Positions 38,354 through 46,713 of a DNA stretch of 64,000 nucleotides are shown in pieces. The stretch lies in the NCBI GenBank assembly GCA_937128505.1, contig CAKZMM010000059.1, positions 1 to 64,000 on the forward strand, given 5' to 3'. Under the pieces are notes generated by a model. That model worked only from the letters and a program-made list of their open reading frames with translations, was not told the DNA's origin and ran no database searches. This DNA is from an uncultured Thermogutta sp. GTDB taxonomy: Bacteria > Planctomycetota > Planctomycetia > Pirellulales > Thermoguttaceae. The number at the start of each line of letters is the position of its first letter. Within the stretch, counting starts at the first letter, position 1. Both the position numbers and the translations under genes were made by a program.

Positions 38354-39244
38354 CTATCGCAAAGTTTGATCGACGACAATGAATCGGTAACCTCCCCCTT
38401 GAGGGACCACCGCGAAATAGGTGGTTCGAACGCGGTCGCTCCGATCACCGGCCCTTGCCCGTTCTAACTGTACCAATTGGGATTCTAACTCTGGTGGCAG
38501 AAATTTTAAGATCAAGCGATCATCCGGATTCACACCCGCTCGACGGATCAATTCGCGGTCTGCCTCCATGAGCGATCCCCGCCGCCAAGTTAAGTAGTAA
38601 CGCTTTTCTTGATCGGCGGCCCCTTCGCGCGTATCGGGCCTCGGCTTGCTGAGGTTATAAACATAGATGATACGGTTATTGGGCATTAAGACCCCCAGCT
38701 CGATCTTAAAGAAGTCGAGGGCCCGGGCGTAAGTCTCAACCGTGTTTCCCTCGGGAAAGCGCACCTCCCAATGCCTCCGCCGCCCGGTACCTCCCGAACC
38801 GCTCCCCATACCGGGTTGACCACCTAGTCCGGTGGAGCCGCCGCGTCCGGTGGTGGTTGACTCTCCCAAAGTCGGATCCAGCAGAAGTGCTTGCTGTTTG
38901 GCAACAGCCTCCGCGACCATGGCCAAGGTTTGCTCGACGGTAGGTTCCTGGAGATCTGTTTGCTCGCCGAGTTCTTCCATTTGCGGAGCGTCCAATTCCA
39001 TTCCCCCGGCAAGCCCCCCCTCCCCCGTGCCGAGCTCCGCCAGCATTACCGGTACCGCAACCTGGGTGGCAAAAATCCTAGCTGTGAGCCAAAGGATGAA
39101 TAGAACAAGCACCGTCAGGCCGATTACTGTCAGTAAAGCGATCAGCCAGCCGGCTACGCGGTCATACAAGCTCACCTTAAGCCCGTAGCGCCTTAATTGA
39201 GCTTTACTTGCTAGTGTTCGAGTTCGGCCCGGTGTTCCACTCAT
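38354..39244 (-). CDS. Single-pass membrane protein linked to ExbB/ExbD (TonB-like position)
   Basis: 296 residues. The short basic N-terminus is followed by a transmembrane helix (GWLIALLTVIGLTVLVLFILWL, residues about 30-55). Next are an acidic stretch, a Gly/Ser-rich linker (GRGGSTGLGGQPGMGSGSGG) and a C-terminal domain of about 140 residues starting near RRRHWEVRFPEGNTVETYAR. The layout (cytoplasmic tail, one helix, flexible linker, globular periplasmic domain) matches a TonB or TolA protein, and it lies directly upstream of exbB. The C-terminal domain does not show TonB motifs that I know. A TonB-like transducer is therefore an inference from position and topology. The ATG at 39244 is preferred to an in-frame TTG at 39253. 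Confidence 0.78.
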   Translation of the reverse strand: MSGTPGRTRTLASKAQLRRYGLKVSLYDRVAGWLIALLTVIGLTVLVLFILWLTARIFATQVAVPVMLAELGTGEGGLAGGMELDAPQMEELGEQTDLQEPTVEQTLAMVAEAVAKQQALLLDPTLGESTTTGRGGSTGLGGQPGMGSGSGGTGRRRHWEVRFPEGNTVETYARALDFFKIELGVLMPNNRIIYVYNLSKPRPDTREGAADQEKRYYLTWRRGSLMEADRELIRRAGVNPDDRLILKFLPPELESQLVQLERARAGDRSDRVRTTYFAVVPQGGGYRFIVVDQTLR

Positions 39245-39850
39245 TGGCTGCAAAAAGAGAGGATCGGTTCAGATTGTCGCGTGAAGAACTTTAGGATGAA
39301 AAAACCGACGCAAATTCCATTGGTTAACCGCGATAGGCGCGAGAGTCCAACCTTTCGGATTAACCGATCAAGAAACCAACCTTTGCCGACTTTCCGCTGA
39401 GTTGATCGTCCGGCCATCTGCCACTATACACTGCCATCCTGGCCTCACAAGACACCCGCAATGAAAATCGACCCAAAGCCAGCGCTCGAGGCGGCCCTAA
39501 GGGACAGAAACGCCGTTGAGCGGAAAAGTTAAATTCTGCAAAAACCGCTTCAAAACAAAGGCTTTTTCCAGCCTTTTCGCAAATTTGTTTTTCCGCATTA
39601 GCCTTTTAGCGATTTCGAGCGCCGTCCCGCCGTCCAACCGAAAAGCGTAATCAAAACCTCTCCGAAATTTCGTCGTGAGATGACATCAGATAACAGTTGT
39701 CGGCAATTTTAACCCCTTTGCGATCGTCACCAACTCCTACGGGACCTGTTGCCGATCTTAGGTACGCAGGACGACTTGCCACCGGAGAATCCCCCCCTGC
39801 TTGCCGGTGAGCGAACGCTCGTCAGTTCGTCCGATTTTCCACGGATTCCA
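39245..39850. other. Spacer, AT-rich with GCTTTTTCC-type inverted repeats
   Basis: 606 bp without a gene. Around 39530-39605 several short complementary tracts (AAAAACCGCTT, GGCTTTTTCCAGCC) could fold into hairpins. Termination downstream of the prenyltransferase-repeat gene is possible but not proven. Confidence 0.5.
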
Positions 39851-41530
39851 CTATTCTACGAACTCGGCGTCAGGACGGATCGTCAAATACCATTCCCGCC
39901 ATTGCCGGATTGCCTCCTGAAGTTGCGCCGGGGTGGCGTTATCCGGTGGGCCACCCAAGTCGAAGCGGCGACTTAACCGCCGCAACGCATCCCTGGCCCC
40001 CCGAACGATCGTTGGATCCGCATCACTTAGAGCGAAAATTAAGGTTGGAACATAATCCAAATTTCCGCTCCGGGCCATGGCGCGAATGGCAGCGAGGCGG
40101 GCCTCCACCGCATTCGAGCCGGCAAGCTCCAAAAGCTTTTGCCCTTGTTTGGAGAGGATCGCACCGGCTTGCTCGGCCGGAAGTTCGGTTAGTAGCTCCA
40201 AGGCCGCCAGCTGCTCCGGATCTTCATCCTTTTGAAGGGCTTCCATCAGCTTCTCCAGATTGGCAAGCTCGGGCTTTGCCACGACGTTTCCGCCAATAAT
40301 GGCCACCTGGCTGGTGTTCCTCGGCAATCCTCGGCCTCCCACCAGGGTGCCTTCCCCGAAGCTTTTCACCCGTTCTACACTCTTCAAAGTGGAGCGAACC
40401 AAAAACAGCACCCCAAAAGCCGTATCGGGCACCGGGGTACACTCGTGCTCCCAACTGCCGTCTTCCCGCTGCGTTTCTCTCAGGAATCGCACCCCATCGT
40501 CATACCAGGTGGGAGCTTCCTTCGGTTTTCCTTCGACAAGCTCCCTGTAGGTCCAATATCGCTCCAAGGCGTAGAGATAGTAGTAACGAAAACGATTCAC
40601 GTCGATTCGGTAATTGGCAGCTTGCCACGCCTTACCGCGATTGATTGCCGCCTGGACAAGCCGCGGATCGACCGCAACTCGCGTCTCCGCCCTTCCTGTA
40701 GGATCTAGTCGCTGGACCTCACGAACAATCGGGGGAAGACCCGACTCCCGCTCCTCCTTCTGGGCTGAAAGCCCCATTAAGTCCGCCAGCACGTACAAAC
40801 TGGCCAGGCCGGCCGTGGCCAAACTATGCCGAATTTCTTTTTGCGGAATCAGGTTGAAATCTGGCGATACTTCCCCCTGGTAACCGAAGGCACCTGAAGG
40901 GTCCTGAGTTCGAATCAGCCACATCGTCACCCCGGTAAGCATCGCACTAGGGATTGGAATGCCGGCTCGCACTGCCTCCCACATGGCCAGCACGGCGTAT
41001 TGAGTCATCGATGTATCGCCTGTGCCCCGCCCGTCGTAACCCCAGCCCCCATGGGGTTTTTGCACCGCCCGTAAAAACGCCAAATAACCTTCGATTTCTG
41101 GTCGATAACGATTGGCGTCCAAGTTGACGAGGAAAACCACCGCAAGTCCCGCACTGTAAATATCGACTATGGGTGACCAACGATCACCAACCGGCCGGGG
41201 AACGTTTTTTCGTACCACGTCGATGGCTCCGACAACGACGGGGTGATTCGCATCGTAACCGGCCTTCATGAACGCCAGTCCCACCAATGCATGGGCACCG
41301 ACCCGCGGATCATCAGCTGCCTTCTTTTCCAGAAACGCAAGCGCCCGGGCCACGATCCGCTGCACCTCCGGGCTATCCGGCGTGTAAGCCTGAGCCAGTC
41401 GCGCCCACCCTTCGGAAAGGAAACTCAAAGCGATCAACCATTTGAAGCAAATTCCAAACCAGCCTGGGGTTAGCCGCGTTAACAAGCCCCAAACGCCGCC
41501 GGGCAGCTTTTTCGTTGTGACTTGCCTCAT
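39851..41530 (-). CDS. Secreted prenyltransferase/squalene-oxidase repeat protein with HEAT-like C-terminus
   Basis: 559 residues. An N-terminal hydrophobic segment ending in WARLAQA (about residue 48) is a signal peptide. Residues about 55-400 form an alpha/alpha toroid with squalene-cyclase-type repeats: QKPHGGWGYDGRGTGDTSMTQYAVLAMW, TQDPSGAFGYQG and TQREDGSWEHECTPVPDTAFGVLFL. The DxDD catalytic motif of cyclases is absent, so it is probably a binding scaffold, not a cyclase. The last 120 residues have HEAT-like helices (AALELLTELPAEQAGAILSKQ, ARLAAIRAMARSGN, VRGARDALRRLS). An AGAGG precedes the ATG. It is first in the minus-strand series leading to exbB/exbD, a combination frequent in Planctomycetes. 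Confidence 0.88.
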   Translation of the reverse strand: MRQVTTKKLPGGVWGLLTRLTPGWFGICFKWLIALSFLSEGWARLAQAYTPDSPEVQRIVARALAFLEKKAADDPRVGAHALVGLAFMKAGYDANHPVVVGAIDVVRKNVPRPVGDRWSPIVDIYSAGLAVVFLVNLDANRYRPEIEGYLAFLRAVQKPHGGWGYDGRGTGDTSMTQYAVLAMWEAVRAGIPIPSAMLTGVTMWLIRTQDPSGAFGYQGEVSPDFNLIPQKEIRHSLATAGLASLYVLADLMGLSAQKEERESGLPPIVREVQRLDPTGRAETRVAVDPRLVQAAINRGKAWQAANYRIDVNRFRYYYLYALERYWTYRELVEGKPKEAPTWYDDGVRFLRETQREDGSWEHECTPVPDTAFGVLFLVRSTLKSVERVKSFGEGTLVGGRGLPRNTSQVAIIGGNVVAKPELANLEKLMEALQKDEDPEQLAALELLTELPAEQAGAILSKQGQKLLELAGSNAVEARLAAIRAMARSGNLDYVPTLIFALSDADPTIVRGARDALRRLSRRFDLGGPPDNATPAQLQEAIRQWREWYLTIRPDAEFVE

Positions 41531-42367
41531 AGAAGACCTCTAAACTCCAAAAGCTAGGCAGTTCGGAAGTTAGGGCACACGGTCGCAAGTAAAACCACTC
41601 AAGCCGATTTAAGCCCGTGCAATCGGCTATCGGGAAGAGTCTTCGTCAGTCTTCGTCATTCGGTGACACGCATTCCCTCGACGCCCCAACATGTCTATCC
41701 GAGGCACCGGCCCGCCACAAGCCCGACCTCCGCCGAGCATGAACGTTAAAGAGGATAAAAGAGAATCCGCTGGAGTCAAATACAACTCAACTTTATGAGA
41801 ACGTTACTTCTGCATGAACGTCCCGCTTAGCAAAGCAATGGCTCGGCTCCAGAGTGTTGTCGGTTTCCGCTCGCTTCTTCTTCGTGGGTTTGCCCTTAAT
41901 TTAGGAGCGACATGGTAATCGCACTGTGAATCAATCCTCGATAAGCAGAGACTAACTATTTGAGCGGATCGAAGAAAGCAGCCGACTCTCGTACTCTTTC
42001 TCATTATATTCGCTAAACCGCATGAGGTTGACCACCGTGGTGGACGCGGTTTAGCTGGCATTAAAGGTAGCTGCTCGCCGGAACTTACGGAAATTTCACT
42101 CGCGGTCCGGGCTGCGGGCTCCAATGATAAGCTGATATTATGAGTTCATATCTCCGTGGCCGCAATTTGTGACCCAAGACCATATCCCCATCATTCTCTG
42201 CAATCCGGGTAGTTCTGTTAGAATGGAGAGCCAGCATAATGTAGATAATCTAAGTGGTGTAATAGCTTTGTGGAATTTGGTTTCGAAAAATGGCTGAAAA
42301 TAACTAGGACTTCAAAGTTGATCAGGAATTCACAAATTCACAATTGATGGTGTAAGGTTACCTCCTC
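41531..42367. other. Divergent spacer without a supported gene
   Basis: 837 bp between divergent genes. A perfect 10-bp duplication (GTCTTCGTCA twice near 41638-41658) is present. The minus-strand frame at 41804-42124 has no recognisable features. Promoters for both flanking genes should lie here but are not clear. Confidence 0.55.
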
Positions 42368-43507
42368 ATGGAAGATCCGAGACTTCATAGACTTGCTAAT
42401 GTTTTGGTAGAGTACTCCACGGCCGTGCAACCCGGGGATTTGGTCCGAATTGCCGGACCCCCAGTGGCCCGAGAGTTATTGGTAGCCATTTATCAAGCGG
42501 TGTTGGAAGCCGGTGGGCATCCTCTCGTGCAAATGGTCCCCGATGAATGTGAAGAACTGAAGCTCCGTTTGGGCACTGAGGAGCAACTGAGATTTGAAGA
42601 TCCTATCGCGATGTACACGGTGGAGCGCATCGACGTTTCGATTGGGGTTTTTGGAGCGGATAACACAAAGGCGCTCAGCCAGATTGACCCGAGGCGGCAG
42701 GCTCTCCTAAGTCAAGCCTCCAAGCGGCGAATGGCCCGATTTCTGGAGCGGGCCAGGGCTGGTGAGCTCCGCTGGGTTGGAACGCAATTCCCCTGCCACT
42801 CCGCGGCGCAAGATGTGCAAATGTCACTGAGTGCCTACGAACGATTTGTCTTTCGGGCGGGTCTGCTGCATTTGGAGGAGCCCGTCTCAGCGTGGCGGCT
42901 CATTAGCCAGAGGCAGCAGCGGGTAGTGGACTTCTTAAACAGTTGCCATGAGGTCCGACTTGTTACACCCGAAGGAACAGATTTGCGGCTTGAGGTGGGC
43001 GGGCGAAAATGGATTAATTGCGATGGCAAAGAGAATTTTCCGGATGGAGAGGTGTTTACGGGGCCCGTCGAGGACTCTGCGGAGGGGTTGGTGGTCGTCA
43101 GTTTCCCTACCAACTATGGCGGAAGGCTGGTCGACGGAATCCGGTTGCGTTTTCGCCAGGGAGAGGTTGTAGAAGCATCGGCCGATCGGGGCCAAGATTT
43201 TCTTATCGCGATGCTTGAACAAGACGACGGGGCACGACGCATCGGTGAAATCGCCCTCGGCACCAATTATGCGATCACACGTTACACCCAGAATACCTTA
43301 TTCGATGAGAAAATTGGCGGCACCTTTCATCTGGCCTTAGGAAGCGCTTACCCGGAGACAGGCGCCACGAATCAGTCGGGGCTTCATTGGGATTTGGTCT
43401 GCGATCTTCGAACGGGTGGTAAAGTGTTTGCAGATGGACAATTGATTTCTCGAGACGGTCGATTTGTCGATCCTACGTGGCCTCAGCCCGAACACATGCC
43501 GACCTAA
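42368..43507 (+). CDS. M29-family (thermophilic-type) aminopeptidase
   Basis: 379 residues, the standard length for M29 aminopeptidases such as AmpS and thermophilic aminopeptidase T, cytoplasmic exopeptidases with a two-metal centre. The C-terminal catalytic domain shows all the ligand motifs: FPDGEVFTGPVEDSAEG (Glu), RRIGEIALGTN (Glu), FDEKIGGTFHLALGSAYPE (His and Tyr region) and QSGLHWDLVCDLR (His and Asp). The N-terminal domain begins RLHRLANVLVEYSTAVQPGDLV, also typical. AAGGTT about ten bases upstream is the probable ribosome site. It stands alone, divergent from the prenyltransferase-repeat gene. Confidence 0.93.
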   Translation: MEDPRLHRLANVLVEYSTAVQPGDLVRIAGPPVARELLVAIYQAVLEAGGHPLVQMVPDECEELKLRLGTEEQLRFEDPIAMYTVERIDVSIGVFGADNTKALSQIDPRRQALLSQASKRRMARFLERARAGELRWVGTQFPCHSAAQDVQMSLSAYERFVFRAGLLHLEEPVSAWRLISQRQQRVVDFLNSCHEVRLVTPEGTDLRLEVGGRKWINCDGKENFPDGEVFTGPVEDSAEGLVVVSFPTNYGGRLVDGIRLRFRQGEVVEASADRGQDFLIAMLEQDDGARRIGEIALGTNYAITRYTQNTLFDEKIGGTFHLALGSAYPETGATNQSGLHWDLVCDLRTGGKVFADGQLISRDGRFVDPTWPQPEHMPT

Positions 43508-44016
43508 CCGCTTTAACTTGCGTGTTCGGTCATTTAGCAGGGCGTGGCTTCGGCCGGGGTCAATTTGGGGCCTAAAACACCGCGTGCCCGGCGAATATGC
43601 TCTTGTGTTCATTTCCCGGATTAGACGACGATTGGAATTAGGCGATCATCGCCCCCCGGTGAATCAAGTCACCTTGCTTTAAAAGGTAGGATACGTCGGG
43701 AAGGACGGGAGTATTGGCGTTAGGATAAAGCTGTTTTGAGGCGAATCGCGTAAAGAGGTCGAAATCGTCCCCTTTGGTTAAAGCATTCAACGTAAAGGCG
43801 AATGATGGTGCCACGGGTTCGAGCTTCTTTGGCCGAATAACGACTTTTGCGACGGCGACCCTTGCCACGGCTTCAAATCTCGAGATTTCGTCGGCATTTG
43901 TGGGGGTTAATCGGGGATGCCCATGTTTGAGCTACGCGGCGGATAAGCGTTGGTGTTGGCTGCCTGAGGGAAAGGTGATCTCCGCGTTTTTTGGCCACAA
44001 AAGGTGACGCAATTCG
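43508..44016. other. Spacer without a supported gene
   Basis: 509 bp between the aminopeptidase and cmk. Small frames on both strands (43638-43868 minus, 43774-44007 plus) overlap and have no recognisable domain. An AGGTGA just before cmk is its ribosome site. Confidence 0.5.
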
Positions 44017-44682
44017 ATGGTTATAACAATTGATGGGCCGGCAGGGGCTGGCAAAAGTACGGTTGCCAGGCTTCTCGCGAAAGAGCTTGGCTTCGAGTAT
44101 TTGGACACCGGGGCCATGTATCGAGCCGTAGCCTTGGCCGGATTGAGAGCCGGAATTGATTTTCAGGATTCAAACCAATTAGCGGAACTAGCAAGAAATC
44201 TTCGGATCGAATTTCGGGACAATTGCGTTTTCCTGAACGGTGAGGACATCACCCAAGAATTGCGGACACCGGCGGTGACTCGTCTGACGCAGTTTGCGGC
44301 GGATAATCACGGGGTAAGGCAGCATCTTATCGAGCTTCAGCGTCGATTTGCCTTGGGCAGAAATGTGGTTACGGAAGGGCGGGACCAAGGGTCGCTTGTT
44401 TTCCCCGATGCCGCGTGGAAGTTTTATCTCACTGCCTCGCCCGAGGAGCGTGCCCGGCGGCGAGTCCGCGAGTATCAGGCTATGGGAAAGGAGGCAGACT
44501 TTCAAAGTGTTCTTGGCGAGATATTATCGCGAGACCGAAAAGATTCGGAGCGCGAATTCGGCGGCTTGGTTTGCCCCCCTGGTGCCCTCGAGGTCAATAC
44601 AGACGGCAAAACGGTTGAACAGGTGGTGGGCGAACTTCGATCGATCATCACCGGAAGTAAGCCGAGGGAGTTCTCTCCATAA
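44017..44682 (+). CDS. cmk: Cytidylate kinase
   Basis: 221 residues; phosphorylates CMP and dCMP with ATP in the cytoplasm. The P-loop is at residues 7-14 (GPAGAGKS). The CMP-binding segment LDTGAMYRAVAL follows at about 29-40, and VVTEGRDQGSLVFPDA is the conserved region that reads GRDIGTVVFP in most relatives. The lid is ERARRRVREYQAMG, followed by RDRKDSERE. The Gln in GRDQG instead of Ile is a feature I associate with planctomycete Cmk. AGGTGA nine bases upstream marks the start. plsC follows on the same strand, a common pairing, but with a 740-bp gap here. Confidence 0.95.
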   Translation: MVITIDGPAGAGKSTVARLLAKELGFEYLDTGAMYRAVALAGLRAGIDFQDSNQLAELARNLRIEFRDNCVFLNGEDITQELRTPAVTRLTQFAADNHGVRQHLIELQRRFALGRNVVTEGRDQGSLVFPDAAWKFYLTASPEERARRRVREYQAMGKEADFQSVLGEILSRDRKDSEREFGGLVCPPGALEVNTDGKTVEQVVGELRSIITGSKPREFSP

Positions 44683-45425
44683 TTGAGCTGGAAGACGCTG
44701 GGTGATTCGGATCCGAAGTTGCTGGGCAGCAAAAGGTTGGGTGGGTCGCCCGTCGGATACTGAACTTCGTTTCCGAAAGCATGTTTGCCTGCGGTCGAGG
44801 ATAAAGGGGCGTTAAACCCGCGGGATTGGGTTCCCGAGCGCCGGGCACTGGGCCGGTCGTCGTGTCCGAGTACCGCTTGTTCCGCACGTTTAAGCGACAT
44901 TAAGGGTCGTTCTGCTCGGTTAGAGGAAAAGGTTGGCGTCTTCGCGGGTAACCGCGGCTTTTCTGCACGCAGGTTCGCATCGTGCAAGTTTTTTCTCTCT
45001 GGCGGGCGTGCCCTGAAGGCTTGCGTACGGGAGATTCATCGGGCAGGCCCCTCTCGTGTGAAGCACCTCCCCCGGCGGTACTCTAAAGGGGAGTATCTCG
45101 GAGCTTTTCATGAGTCGAATTCTTAAGTGGGCTCTTTGCGTGCGCTGAGTCCGCCTTGTATTTTAAAGCTTGTATGTTGGTAGATTAGCTTCCGGCCTTT
45201 GAAGAAGCCGGTGACGAAAGTTGGAGTCTATCCCTTGTCGCGGGAAGTGTTCCCGTATATCCGACTGGAGGAAGAGAGCGAAGAGGGCGTGTGTCTTGCA
45301 GTGTTGGACCCGCGCCTCGGTCAGTATGAGTCAATGCGGCGTAATTTATGGTTTTTCGGAATTTTGGCAACATGATGCCGATTCGCGATAGTTCCGTTGG
45401 CGTATCGAACGACGTCCAGAGTACC
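44683..45425. other. Spacer between cmk and plsC
   Basis: About 740 bp. No gene is convincing. The plsC frame is open to 45348, so up to 78 bp of this spacer could be coding. No long repeat seen. Confidence 0.5.
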
Positions 45426-46205
45426 ATGACTAAGTCTGAAAAGGCGTCGAAAATCGTAGACCGGCAAGGGAAACGAATTCAACCATCGCAATTTTGGTAC
45501 GAGTTTTTCCGGCCCTTTGTACGAGTGGCTTGGTCGCTTTTGTACTGGGTTCGCTTTAGTGGGCAGCAAAACATTCCCGAGGCCGGGGCGGTCCTAGTCG
45601 TGGCCAATCATCAGAGTCATTTTGATCCGCCTCTTGTGGGGGCGGGAATCAAACGTCAAATGCGTTATTTTGCCCGGGCCAGTTTATTCCGGTTTGGCCC
45701 TTTTCGTTGGTTGATCTCATCCTTAGGAGCCATTCCTGTGGATGTGGAAGGTTCACCGGTCAGCGGTGTGCGGGAAAGCCTGCGGCAATTGAAAGAAGGT
45801 CACATGCTTTTGATTTTTCCGGAGGGGAGTCGCACGTGGGACGGGGAAATCGGCCCGTTTCGGCCAGGATTCGCTCTGCTTGCTCGAAAAAGCGGTGCGG
45901 TCGTCCTCCCGGTGGCTGTGGAGGGGGCGTATCACGCGTGGCCCCGATGGCGCGCCTTTCCGCGATTGGGAATGATGCACGTTCATTATTGCAGACCTCT
46001 CCTGCCGGAGGAAATACGCCAAATGGAGGACCAGGTACTGCTTGAGGAAGTGCGCCGGCGGATTTCCGAAGCGCAGTCACAGCTTCGAGGGCGGCCCATT
46101 CTGCGGGATTGGCATCGCTTGAGTCGACAGCTCGGGTGGAGCCGTATTCCGCCGGCGGTGGCTCGCCACCTGGCTTCCGAGCATGAGCGCAACGGAGCAC
46201 CGTGA
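45426..46205 (+). CDS. plsC: 1-acyl-sn-glycerol-3-phosphate acyltransferase
   Basis: PlsC-type acyltransferase that makes phosphatidic acid from lysophosphatidate at the cytoplasmic membrane. From ATG 45426 it has 259 residues. The HX4D catalytic motif is His62 to Asp67 in NHQSHFDP. Motif III is FPEGSR with the acceptor-binding Glu. RASLFRFGPFRWLISSLGAIPVD provides the conserved arginine block. A hydrophobic segment near residues 31-44 should bind the membrane. The C-terminal 45 residues are basic. The start is uncertain: ATG pairs at 45372-45377 and an earlier frame start at 45348 exist without a strong ribosome site. It follows cmk on the same strand. Confidence 0.9.
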   Translation: MTKSEKASKIVDRQGKRIQPSQFWYEFFRPFVRVAWSLLYWVRFSGQQNIPEAGAVLVVANHQSHFDPPLVGAGIKRQMRYFARASLFRFGPFRWLISSLGAIPVDVEGSPVSGVRESLRQLKEGHMLLIFPEGSRTWDGEIGPFRPGFALLARKSGAVVLPVAVEGAYHAWPRWRAFPRLGMMHVHYCRPLLPEEIRQMEDQVLLEEVRRRISEAQSQLRGRPILRDWHRLSRQLGWSRIPPAVARHLASEHERNGAP

Positions 46206-46713
46206 CTTCCGGAGGCAAACTCAACGCCGACGTCGGAACCGGCCCCCTAATTCCCGGAGAGCTTCCGAAGCAAATTCCGGAGTCTTGCGAGGTTTGATTT
46301 CGCTTTCTTCGGGTCTGAATTGTCCAGGAAGGTCGGATTAATTTAAAGAATCTGGATTAATTTAAAGAATCCGTGGTAAGCCCGACTGAAGAGGGTTGCG
46401 GCTTAAATGGGCTTGTGCATACGGCCCCGCGTTTGACAGGGATTAAATCCAGCTTCGCTTTTTAATCGACGCAAACATTAAAGGACTTTCAAGAGCACGG
46501 GGTTTATTCTGCTTCCACCACGTTTCCCGCTTGATACGAGGTTTCTTGCTTGTTATGTCGGAGGTTATCGGAGAGCGTGGTATCGGGGCGCTGAATAGGC
46601 AAGGTGATTTGTCATGAAGTGCGTGGCGTAATTTCTTCTAAACTGCGAAGAAAACGGGCAATTTCTTCTAGAGCGCAGGGAAGACGGGAGGAAAGCTTTT
46701 AGGAGATTTCCAG
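46206..46713. other. Spacer with two tandem duplications
   Basis: 508 bp. A 19-bp unit is duplicated (46335-46353, 46354-46372: GGATTAATTTAAAGAAT core). A 30-bp unit is duplicated (46630-46659, 46660-46689: AATTTCTTCTA core). The AGGAG before the next gene lies at the right end. Confidence 0.7.

Noticed and set aside
41804-42124. 106-codon minus-strand frame
   Set aside because: Arg/Ser-rich composition without domain features, in a divergent spacer; probably chance.
43638-43868. 76-codon minus-strand frame before cmk
   Set aside because: No recognisable motif, overlapped by a plus-strand frame, and no ribosome site.
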